Shown: positions 22,201 to 34,200 of the stretch, piece by piece
Numbering within the stretch: the stretch's first letter is position 1
How the letters are laid out: the number at the start of each line of letters is the position of its first letter
From: Carnegiea gigantea
Taxonomy: Eukaryota > Streptophyta > Magnoliopsida > Caryophyllales > Cactaceae
Direction: 5' to 3'
Assembly: GCA_029747015.1 (NCBI GenBank)
Contig: JAKOGI010000144.1
Span: 517,001-581,000, forward strand
Length of the DNA stretch: 64,000 nt
Made by a program: the position numbers and the translations under genes
Notes under the pieces: generated by a model
What the model was told of the DNA's origin: nothing
Databases searched by the model: none
The model's input: only the letters and a program-made list of their open reading frames with translations

Positions 22201-25200
22201 ACAAAAACCGGGCATGGCGTGAGGGGGCTATGGATGAATTCCTCCGGCATAGTCACGGCCTTTCTACAGAGGAGAGCAAACTCTTTAGCCTCTTTGAGAT
22301 TGTTGGGGTCTTCCTTGAGCGGAGAAGGGGAGGTACGGGAGCGGTCATGATGGTCTCCATCATCTTCTCTTCTTCACTTTCCTACCAAAGAAGCCCTCCC
22401 AAACCAGCAGATGGCTCCTAATGTGATTGCTTTCACTTTTTGGGGGTCAACTTTAATTCCTTCTTTGGTAATCACATGCCCCAAAAATACCTCTTCCTCC
22501 AACCAAAATTCACATTTCTTTAGTTTGCCATAGAGTTGATGCTCCCTCAAGGTTTGCAGTACTGTTCGCAATTGATCAGTGTGTTCCTCCTTGAACTTAG
22601 AATAGATAAGGATGTCATCTATAAATACCACTACAAACTTGTCTAAATAAGGTCTGAAAACCCCGTTCATAAGGTCCATGAAGGCCGCAGGAGCATTAGT
22701 GAGACCAAAAGGCATCACTGTGAACTCATAGTGACCATACCTGGTCCTAAACGCTGTCTTAGTAATGTCCTCAGGCTTAATCCTAAGTTGATGGTATCCT
22801 GACCTCAAATCAATCTTAGAGAATACTCCTACTCCTTGTAATTGATCAAACAAGTCATCTATTCGCGGCAGAGGGTATTTGTTTTTGATGGTCATCTTGT
22901 TCAACTCCCTGCAGTCGATACATAGCCTTAAGGTTCCATCCTTCTTCTTGACAAACAATACTCGGGCGCCCCACGGTGACACACTTGGCCTAATAAAGCC
23001 TTTCTGTAACAACTCATCTAGCTGAATCTTTAGTTCCTTAAGCTCAGCTGGGGCCATACGATATGGGGCTTTAGAAACAGGTTGAGCTCCAGGAAGTAAT
23101 TCGATTCCAAAATCAATTTCCCTCTGCGGGGGTAGTCCTGGTAACTCTTCAGGGAAAACATCTTCAAATTCACAAACTACAAGTATATTTGCTGCTTCAT
23201 CTGCTTTTGGTTGGGCGTCAATAGCAATAACACCAATATCCAATACACCCCTGACATAATAGCTTACTTGTTTTCATAGTGGAAATCAAAGAACAAGATT
23301 TTGCCTCCCTTTGTCCATAAAAACACACTTTTCTCCCGTTTTCATCTTTCAAGATAACGTTAAGATCTTCACAGTCAATTTGGGCTCCATATGTATGCAA
23401 CCAATTCATCCCCAAGATGATATCAAAATCAAACAAGTCAAATTGAATCAAATCCACAGGGAAAGTAATTTCACCAATGATGATGGGGACAAGTTCATAA
23501 GAGAGGGGGCACTCAATCACCGAATTGTTGGGTAACTTAATTATATAATTGGTTTCCATCCTCTTATTCTCTAAGCTCAATTGTATAGCAGCTCGGATAG
23601 ATATAAAAGAATGAGTGGCGCCCGAATCAAATAATACACAAAATGGCATTGAATTTAAAAAGAGAGTTCCAGTGACTACCGTACCAGAGGTAGCAGCTTC
23701 CTTTTTGTTCATCACAAATGCCCTTGTTGCAACTGGAGGCCTTGCAGGTGGGGGTCCCTAGCGGGGCGGAGCCAAGGGTTTTGCTGCGCCCTTGTCTACA
23801 GCTTTCAGTCGTCGGGGGCATGCAGCGATGAGGTGTTCAGGACTTCCACACCACATGCATTTGTTGGTGCCAACTCGGCATTCAGGAGTGGTGGGATTTG
23901 TTCTTCCACACTTCGCACAGGGTGCTGGCTCGCTGTCGAGCCAGCAGGATTGCTCTTAGAGGAAACAGCAGTAGGTTTCTTCTGGTTCTGATTCACACTT
24001 TCACTTGGAGTCCCCAGTTCAAACCCCTTTCTCTTGTGGTTGATTGGATTCAGAGCTAAGTCTTTACTCGTTTCGCTTCAACTGCTCGCTCATATAATTC
24101 TTGATAAGTCAAAATTGGTTGCCCAGCTAACTGATTCCAGATATAGAAGGTCAAACCTTCCTCAAACCTTCTCATCTTTAATCTTTCAGATAACACAAAT
24201 TCAGGGACAAACCTCGATAGTTAGGTGAACTTACTAGCATACTGCATCACTGACATGCTACCGCTCATTTTCAACTCCATAAATTTTTTCTCCTTTTGCA
24301 TTTACACCATAGCTGGGTAAAATTTCGCCCTCAATTCTGTTAAGAATTTATTCTAGGTGAATTCAAGCCCTCCGAGCTTATCCTTCACAGTATTCCACCA
24401 AATTTCCGCTTCACCTGACAAATAATACGTCCCAATGTTCATTTTCTTTTCCTCTGGTATCTCAACTACTGTAAAAATTTTCTCCATTCCCCTTATCCAT
24501 TCCTCCAGTACTACTGGATCATAAGATCCATCATAAACTTTAGGGTTGCGCCGTGCTACCCTATCTGCCAATTTATCCTCTTTAGGAGGGGTTTCAGCAG
24601 GTACCTGGGGAATCCGCTTCATCAATTCGCTTCATCAATTCAGTAACTAAGGTTGGCCAATAACTCGGGTTGCCTAAATTGCTAGCTAATTCAGAGGGCA
24701 ATGGTGGCGTGTCACCATGTTGTGGCTCCTGGCAAGATGCTTGATCACCCGATCCCTGGCCTTGTTCCATATTGTCCTCTACATGAACCTCCATGTTGTT
24801 GTGCACTGACTGGGATATTCTGATCATACATTAAATGAAGCAATTCAAACACTAGAACCTCCAGACATATAAGATAAACATGCCCAATAAATACATAGGA
24901 GATGGCTCGAAGATTATTTCATAACTCAAAGTATCATCATTTCATTTCAAAACTGCTTACTTATATACATAGTTGCTGATTTATATACATGAACAACACA
25001 AGCATATTACACCTAGCTGAGTAAGCAAGACTAACTCTGACTCCTACCCTATCACTAAACACTAAATAGCCCCCAGACACTAGGTCCGTCTCATACCAAA
25101 AAGAGGTACGGACCATGTCATCACGGTCGGAGAGGATTGGACGAACTATATACAATGTCAGATGTCCCACAAAATGTAATTATCCAATTCAGCCAAACCA

Positions 25201-28200
25201 TATCTATACACAGGGCTCAAAACGAAAGCCACTACACCAGCCCCTAGAACCACCTAACAATCCCTTGATGGATCGTAATCTGGGTCAGACTCATCATCAG
25301 GTTCTTCACCTGAATCGAAGCTGTTCGTAGATGCCTTTGACTCGGCATTATCGACCTCCTGTTGAACTTGTGGCTCATGCTCCTCCTCTAAGTCCACCAT
25401 CAACTCGTCCGCCTCTTGCTCCCCTTGCTGCTCTATCCCCATCTCATCACTGTCTTGATCCTCCTCGGGATCATCCTCCTCTGGATCGTCCTCTTCTCCC
25501 TGGTGGTCCTCATCCCCAGAACTAGAACTAATCACCACTAAGTCTGGGGTGTCGGGGATGTCTATCACCACATAAGCCTCCCCAGGGCTATCAGGCATCA
25601 GTGGGGTGTCTGGTGCGGGCAGGGTGAGTGGCCCCTGTGCTGGTGCTGGCGAGGAGAGTGACCCCTGTGCTGGTGCTGGGGTTACAGGTAGGGGAAGGAC
25701 CTGATGTAGGGGAAAGACGTGCTGAAGAGTTCCCATAGTAATTCCCCTCAATTCAAACTCCTCCCTCAACAACACCTCCGTAGTGAGAGTCGTCCAAGCC
25801 CCTTGGGCCTGAAACCTAAGCCCGTCCAAGCCTGGCTTCCCTGTCACCATAAAGTCGTGATAACGTTGCCTAAACTCCACCCACGGGCCAACCGGGAGTA
25901 AGGACCGAAGCAGTCTCTGAGCACGGACCGTAATACTGCGGAACTCATAATAAGGGTCCTGGGCATATGCCTCTATACTAACATGTAAAAGAGCGATGTG
26001 AGCAATTATAGATCCACCCGACAACATATTAACGCCACAAGTATCCATCTGACAAAGAAAACACATATATGAGAGGCATGCATACCCATAAACAAGAAGC
26101 ATACAAATGGAAGCAACTTGCAGTCTAATATCGTTATTACACTCCTAATATCATTCTAGCAATATATGATAGCCTCCTCACTACAACCATTCCCACCCTA
26201 CAGTTTCTAACTCTACATTCCTCAAGAAAATCTAAACCTAGGCTCTGATACTAAATCTGTAACGCCCCAAATATACATGATTAATTGCCTGCATTCACCT
26301 ACTTGCATTTACCTTCTTAAGGTTATCAATAAGATATAATAACTCAATGAACGGGGCGTTACCGCCGTCCACAAAGGACAAGACTTCCGTTATACATGAA
26401 AACTTGCCATAAACCAAAGGTTACCCTATACAGGGGCGTTTACCATCATAATCACTCAAATCATTTAGTTATATACAGAAATGGATCTACATCCCAAGGG
26501 TTACACCACATACATAACTTTGTCCCCAAAAAAAATACAGTTGTGGCACCAAAATACATAATTCAGTTCGAATATACAGTTGAAACTCTAAAATACATCA
26601 CAATATGCTAAGAGAGCATCTTAGCTCTCCCATACCGCCAATCACATGGAAGGCCCCGTCTCATTTATCACCTTCGGCCTCCCTGTCCGCCTGAGGGCAG
26701 TTCACTGAACATTTTTTTAAAACAAAACATAAAAATATTTCGAACTGTGAGCCAAAGCTCAGTACATGCATCCCTGTACTGATAAAAATTTGCTGAAGAG
26801 TTATTTGGGCCCGCTTGCAATTCATTTTAATTGAAAACAGGGAATGAGATGCATATAAAGCTGCATTGCCAATTATTATCTGTTAGTGCACCCCTTAGTA
26901 ACTGTTACGATCTGCGAATAGGTGTACACCTACCAAGCCGACTGAGGGACCTGGCCTGAAACCGCGCGGGTAACTGGAGGGCAATTCCCGATAACTGATA
27001 ACTGATGGGGTCACTAATTATGTGATAAAGCACTGATTAAATAAATGATTCCATGATGTACTTACCAAAATATTATGATTTCGATAAATACGTGCTGATT
27101 ACTGAAGATACAGGCAATGAACGTACCTGGAAGTTTTAAATGCTAGTTTACAGAGGAATGAGATGCACTAAAGTGAAGAAAATGAAAGTTTAGGCCTTGA
27201 TTCTGCTTAAAAGATCATTATAGGAACATGAGGTCAGAAATGATCTTGTCCTTATAATGGATAACTTTAAATAAAACTGGCTTATGAAGTAACGAGGGTA
27301 CGGAAAGAATAATCCACAACTTATACTCCCGACCTCAAAATGAGACATGAGACCCCAATATAAACAGCTTAGGAAGGCCTCTAAAACTTTCATTAAGGAC
27401 ACGAAACAGGATTCCCATGACAGGGTTTCTAAAATGGGGCTAGAACATCAACATGTCAGTTTTGAGTCTATCCTGCACAGATTCGGTAAAATGACCATAA
27501 CTTTCTCCACAGACCTCGGATTAATGCGATTCAAGAGCCATTTTAAAGCTAACACACTGACCTAGCTACCCACCAAAAATTATAATTTTTGGCTAGGCCG
27601 ATCATTACCAGTTTCATTTCAAAGGCTGTCCTGTTTTTCTGGAAATTCCAGCCTCACTGATTGAGTGGGTTCTCGCACTTTTCACACCAATCATCAACTT
27701 AAACTCCTTCCTAAGAGCATGTAAACACACTTTGGTACATCTCAACCTCATACAAAAACACCATACATAATTCCTCTTCATATTCATATCAAATAAAACT
27801 CCTTTTCTAATCACATATATACACAAACCTCAAATTTACCATTAGTTGATCCGAATCTTGCATTTTGGACAAAACCCTAACTTTGGGTCACTTTGAACTC
27901 ACTCCCAACTCTTCAAAACACCATAAACAACATAACAAACTTCAATACATTAAGAGATAAGCAAAAACAAGGATAAAACAAACAATAAACATCACTTGAA
28001 CAAGAAGCTTGCATGACCAAGATGAAACCCTAACCCTACCCTCAACTCCACCATAATCCATCAACAACATGATTCTTAATACCACAAAAACAGGATAATC
28101 CATCACTAAAACAACCAAAATAAGAAATAAAAACCAACAAGATCAAGAATCAAAAGCAAAATCAGCATGGGAGGTGACAAGAACACTCACTTTGTGCTTG

Positions 28201-31200
28201 TAAAAGAGGTAAGAATGATCCTTGATGCTTATGGGAGTGAGGGGTGGTTGGGGGTGGTAAGTGGTGGATGTTTTGTGGTTTTTTTATGGTTGAAAGGTGG
28301 CTGGGAGGGGGGTTTGCTACGGGACCTGCCGTGTAGAGAGGAGGAGAGTGAAGAGAGAGAAAGTGTCTTGAATGCTTGCTGATAAATGAAGTTAAATGAA
28401 AATTTTTGCAATTTATATTAGGCTTTTACTTGGCTGAAAATGAAAGTGAAAAAGTCAATAATCTTAAGCTTAATTAAGGCCTAATTAAGAGAGTTTAGCT
28501 AAACACATAAAGGTCAAGTCTTGTTGGGTCTAAATCGGCCTTAAACGGGCTCGGGTTTAGAAAAAGAACTGAAACCGAGTGCGCTTGCGAATTTTTTTTC
28601 CCCTTTTTCAAAATTTGAGATTAAATGATGGTAGTGCCATGAAAAAGCATTAAATTCATAAAATATCAAGGCCTAAATCGATTTTCAAAATTTGACTAAA
28701 ATAAAACCCCGAATTGCAAAATGAGGGCCTATTTAGAAATGTCCAATTGGAATAATAAAAAGAAATGAAATAAATAAAATGAAATTAATCACATGGATTA
28801 ATAAAATGAAATTAATAAACATAACTTAGGGTCGGACTATTACAGTCTTCCCCCCTTAAAAGGTTTCGTCTTCGAAACTGATGAACTTTACGATGTCATG
28901 TCGATTTACCTCGAATAAATGTGGATATGCAGTTTTCGTCGCTTCTTCGGTCTCCCAGGTGGCTTCTTGGGAGATGTGGTTCGTCCAGGGTACTTTGACC
29001 AATGGTATCTGCTTGTTGCGCAGCTGTTTGATCCTGCGATCTAGTATTTGAACAGGACGCTCCTCATATACTAGATCTTCAGCAATATCGATAGGTTCAG
29101 ATACAATGATATGGTCTGGATCTGGAATGTATTTTCGAAGTTGAGAGATATGGAACACGTTATGCACGTGCTCAAGTTCGACAGGCAACTCTAGACGATA
29201 AGCGACGGGATTCAACCTTTCAATGATTTCATAAGGTCTAATATACCTTGGACTCAATTTGCCCCGTATGTAGAACCTCTTGACACCTCTAGTTGGTGAA
29301 ACCTTTAGAAAAACTTTATCACCTACTTCAAACTCTAGAGGCCTTCATCTTTTGTCTGCATAACTTTTCTGTCGACTTTGGGCAACCCTGATATGCTCCT
29401 GAATCTTTCTTATTGTCTCAGTGGTCTCGTGAATCATTTCAGGACCTATAATCAGTGCCTCATCCAATTTACTCCAGCACAACGGGATTCTACATTTTCT
29501 TCCGTACAGAGCCTCAAATGGGGCCATTTTGATGGTGGATTAATAGCTGTTGTTATAAGAGAATTCCACCAAAGGTAAATCATCTTCCCATTTTCCTTGG
29601 AAATCCAATACACAAGCTCTCAACATGTCCTTCAAAATTTGATTCACCCTTTCAGTTTGTCCATCTGTTTCTGGGTGATAGGAGCTACTGAAATTTAGTT
29701 TGGTTCCAAAGGCATTTTGAAGCGCTTGCCAAAAACGTGCCTGGAATCTTTGATCCCTATCTGAGACTATGTCTAAAGGAATCCCGTGCAGACGGACTAT
29801 CTCCTTAACATACAGTTAGGCTAGTCTGTCAACTCCCCAAGTATCCTTAATTGGCAGGAAATGAGCCGACTTCCTGAGTCGATCAACTATAACTCAGATA
29901 GCATTCTTTTTCGAGGCAGAAAGGGGTAAACCCATAACAAAGTCCATTGAGATCGAATCTCACTTCCAAGTGGGAATTTCTAAGGGTTGTAGTTCACCTA
30001 CAGGACGTTGATGCTCTGCTTTAACTTTCTGACAAATTAGACACTTATTCACATATTCTGCAACGTCCTTCTTCATAGTATTCCACCAAAAATATTGTCT
30101 CAGATCTCTGTACATCTTGGTGCTTCCTGGATGCACTGAATAGCGAGTATTGTGAGCCTCTTCCAGGATCTTCTTTCTTAATTCCCCATTTTTGGGCACA
30201 CATAGGCGATTCTGGAACCGCAGAGTCCCATCCTCGTGTACTACAAATCCCGAAGACTTCCCTTTCTTTACATTTTGGTTTATTCTTAGGAGTTCGGGAT
30301 CACTTTCCTGGTTCAGTCGAATTTCTTCCGCTAGGGAAGACTGTACAGTAAGTGCTGATAATTGAGCATTCGTTTGCCTGTAGGATACCAATTGAATCCC
30401 AAAGTCCTCAAGTTCTCGTAAGAGATTCAATTGAGTAATCACCACAGTGTTCGAGCTATGTTGTGCCTTCCTACTCAGGGCATCCGCTGCCACATTTGCG
30501 TTACCAGGATGATATTGAATCTGCAAATCATAGTCTTTTAGCAACTCAAGCCAACGCCGCTGTCTCAAATTGAGCTCCTTCTGGGTGAAGATATACTTTA
30601 GACTTTGATGATCAGTATAGATCTTGCACGATACCTCATATAAATAATGTCTCCAAATTTTCAATGCAAAGACCACGGCTGCTAACTCCAGGTCATGGGT
30701 AGGGTAGTTTTTCTCATATGGCTTGAGTTGTCGAGAGGCATAAGCTACTACTTTGTTCTCTTGCATCAGTACGCACCCTAGACCGTTCTTCGATGCGTCA
30801 CTATAAACTGTATACTCCTTCCCTTCCATTGGTATCGTTAGAATTGGGACGGTAGTTAGTCGCTGCCTTAGCTCTTGGAAAGCTTTCTCACATCTTTCAT
30901 TCCACTCGAACTTATTCGCCTTCTTCAGTAGGTTGGTCAGTGGTGAAGCTATTTTCGAAAAGTCCTTGACGAACCTTCGATGATAACCTGCTAACCCAGA
31001 AAGCTTCTAATCTCAGTGACATTGGTAGGCCTTAGCCATTTTGTGATTGCTTTCACCTTTTGAGGGTCAACTTTAATTCCTTCTTTGGTAATCACATGCC
31101 CCAAAAATACCACTTCCTCCAACCAAAATTCACATTTCTTTAGTTTGCCACAGAGTTGATGCTCCCTCAAGGTTTGCAGTACTGTTCGCAATTGATCAGC

Positions 31201-34200
31201 ATGTTCCTCCTTGTCCTTAGAATAGATAAGGATGTCATCTATAAATACCACTACAAACTTGTCTAAATAAGGTCTGAAAACCCTGTTCATAAGGTCCATG
31301 AAGGCTGCAGGAGCATTAGTGAGACCAAAAGGCATCACTGTGAACTCATAGTGACCACACCTGGTCCTAAACGCTGTCTTAGGAATGTCCTCAGGTTTAA
31401 TCCTAAATTGATGGTATCCTGACCTCAAATCAATCTTAGAGAATACTCCTGCTTCTTGTAGTTGATCAAACAAGTCATCTATTCGCTGCAAAGGGTATTT
31501 GTTTTTGATGGTAATCTTGTTCAACTCCCTATAGTCGATACATAGCCTTAAAATTCCATCCTTCTTCTTGACAAACAATACGCGGGCGCCCCATGGTGAC
31601 ACACTTGGCCTAATAAAGCCTTTCTGTAACAACTCATCTAGCTGAATCATTAGTTCCTTAAGCTCAGTGGGGGCCATACGATACGGGGCTTTAGAAATAG
31701 GTTGAGCTCCAGGAAGTAATTTGATTCCAAAATCAATTTCCCTCTGCGGGGGTAGTCCTAGTAACTCTTCAGGGAAAACATCTTCAAATTCACAAACTAC
31801 AGGTATATTTGCTACTTCCTCTGCTTTTGGTTAGGTGTCAATAGCATAACAATAATATCTAATACACCCCTGACATAATAGCTTACTTGTTTTCATAGCG
31901 GAAATTAAAGAACAAGATTTTGGCTCTCTTTGTCCTTAAAAACACACTTTTCTCCCGTTTTCATCTTTCAAGATAACCTTAAGATCTTCACAGGCAATTT
32001 GGGCTCCATATGTATGCAACCAATTTATCCCCAAGATGATATCAAAATCAGACAAGTCAAATTGAATCAAATCCACAGGGAAAGTAGGTTCACCAATGAT
32101 GATGGGGACAAGTTCATAAGAGAGGGGGCACTCAATCACCGAATTGTTGGGTAGCTTAATTCTATAATTGGTTTCCATCCTCTTGTTCTTCAAGCTCAAT
32201 TGTATAGCACCTCGGATAGATATAAAAGAATGAGTGGCGCCCGAATCAAATAATACACAAAATGGCTTTGAATTTAAAAAGAGAGTTTCAGTGACTACCG
32301 TGCCAGAGGTAGCAGCTTCCTTTTTGTTCATCACAAATGCCCTTCCTGCAATTGCAGGCCTTGCAGGTGGGGGTCCCTGGCGGGGCAGAGACAAGGGTTT
32401 TGCTGCGTCCTTGTCTACAGCTTTCAGTCGTCGGGGGCATGCAGTGATGAGGTGTTCACGACTTCCACACCACATGCATTTGTTGGTGCCAACTCGGCAT
32501 TCAGGAGTGATCTAATTTGTTATTCCACACTTCGCACAGGGTGCAGTCGAGCCCACAGGACGGCTCTTAAATTAAGAGGAGTAGGTTTCTTCTGGTTCTG
32601 ATTCACACTTTCACTCGGAGTCCCTCGCTCAAACCCCTTTCTCTTGTGGTTGATTGGATTCAGAGCTCTCAACTCCGTCTTTACTCGTTCCACTTCAGCT
32701 GCTCAGTCACATAGTTCTTGATAAGTCAAAATTGGTTGCCCAGCTAACTGATTCCGGATGAAGGCCAAACCTTCCTCAAGCCTTCTCATCTTTAATCTTT
32801 CAGATGACACAAATTCAGGGACAAACCTAGATAGTTCGGTGAACTTACTAGCATACTGCATCACTGACATGCTACCGCTCATTTTCAACTCCATAAATTC
32901 TTTCTCCTTTTGCCTTTGCACCACAACTAGGTAAAATTTCACCCTCAATTCTGCTAAGAATTATTCCAGGTGAATTCAGGCCCTACGAGCTTATCCTTCA
33001 CAGTATTCCATCAAATGTCAGCTTCACCTGACAAATAATACGTCCCAATGTTCATTTTCTTTTCCTCTGGTACCTCAACTACTGTAAAAATTTTCTCCAT
33101 TCCCCTTATCCATTCCTCCAGTACTACTGGATCATAAGATCCATTATAAACTTTAGGGTTGCGCCGTGCTACTCTATCTGCCAATTTATCCTCTTTAGGA
33201 GGGGTTTCAGCAGGTACCTGGGGAATCCGCTTCATCAATTCAGCAACTAAGGTTGGCCAATAACTCGAGTTGCCTAAATTGCTAGCTAATTCAGAGGGCA
33301 ATGGTGGCGTGTCACCATGTTGTGGCTCCTGACAAGAGGCTTGATCACCCAATCCCTGGCCTTGTTCCATATTGTCCTCTACATGAACCTCCATGTTGTT
33401 GTGCACTGACTGGGACATTCTGATCATACATTAAATGAAGCAATTCAAACAATAGAACCTCCAGACATATAAGATAAATATGCCCAATAAATACATAGGA
33501 GATGGCGCGAAGATTATTTCATAACTCAAAGCATCATCATTTCATTTCAAAACTGCTTACTTATATACATAGTTGCTAATTTATATACATGAACAACAAA
33601 AGCATATTACACCTAGTTGAGTAAGCAAGACTAGCTCTGACTCCTACCCTATCACTAAACACTAAATAGCCCCTAGACACTAGGTCCGTCTCATACCAAA
33701 AAGAGGTACGGACCATGTCATCACGGTCGAAGAGGATTGGACGAACTATATACAATGTCAGATGCCCCACAAAATGTAATTATCCAATCCAGCCAAACCA
33801 TATCTACATACGGGGCAAATTGAATGCAAGGTATATCAGACCTTATGAAATCATTGAAAGGTTGAATCCCGTCGCTTATCGTCTAGAGTTGCCTGTCAAA
33901 CTTGAGCACGTGCATAACGTGTTCCATATCTCTCAGCTTCGAAAATACATTCCAGATCCAGACCATATCATTGTATCTGAACCTATCAATATTGCTGAAG
34001 ATCTAGTACATGAGGAGCGTCCCGTTCAAATACTAGATCGTAGGATCAAACAGCTGTGCAACAAGCAGATACCATTGGTCAAAGTACCCTGGACGAACCA
34101 CACCTCCCAAGAAGCCACCTGGGAGACCGAAGAAGCGACGAAAACTGCATATCCACATTTATTCGAGGTAAATCGACATGATATGGTAAAGTTCATCAGT

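Larger units (their letters stand above)
15490..22362 (-). mobile_element. Complete CRM-like Ty3/gypsy chromovirus (6873 bp)
   Basis: LTRs of 1145 bp (15490-16634) and 1148 bp (21215-22362) begin TGATG and end CATCA in element orientation. The 5-bp target duplication is TCTTC (15485-15489, 22363-22367). The primer site matches tRNA-iMet and the polypurine tract is GGGGAGAA. The gag-pol frame ends inside the 3' LTR, and the protease motif is DGG rather than D(S/T)G; both are known traits of the CRM lineage, many of whose members are centromere-enriched. It lies in the PSD intron in the gene's own orientation. Confidence 0.88.

Noticed and set aside
22140..22362. Pol-like sequence right of the CRM-like LTR seemed to show a tandem element sharing one LTR
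   Set aside because: The same sequence lies within the 3' LTR at 16410-16634 and stops exactly at CCATCA before the TCTTC duplication. It is the part of gag-pol contained in the LTR, so there is one element only.
26258..28844. Several short frames inside the large LTRs (also in 35534-38122)
   Set aside because: They occur identically in both LTR copies on either strand and show no domain; they are chance frames.
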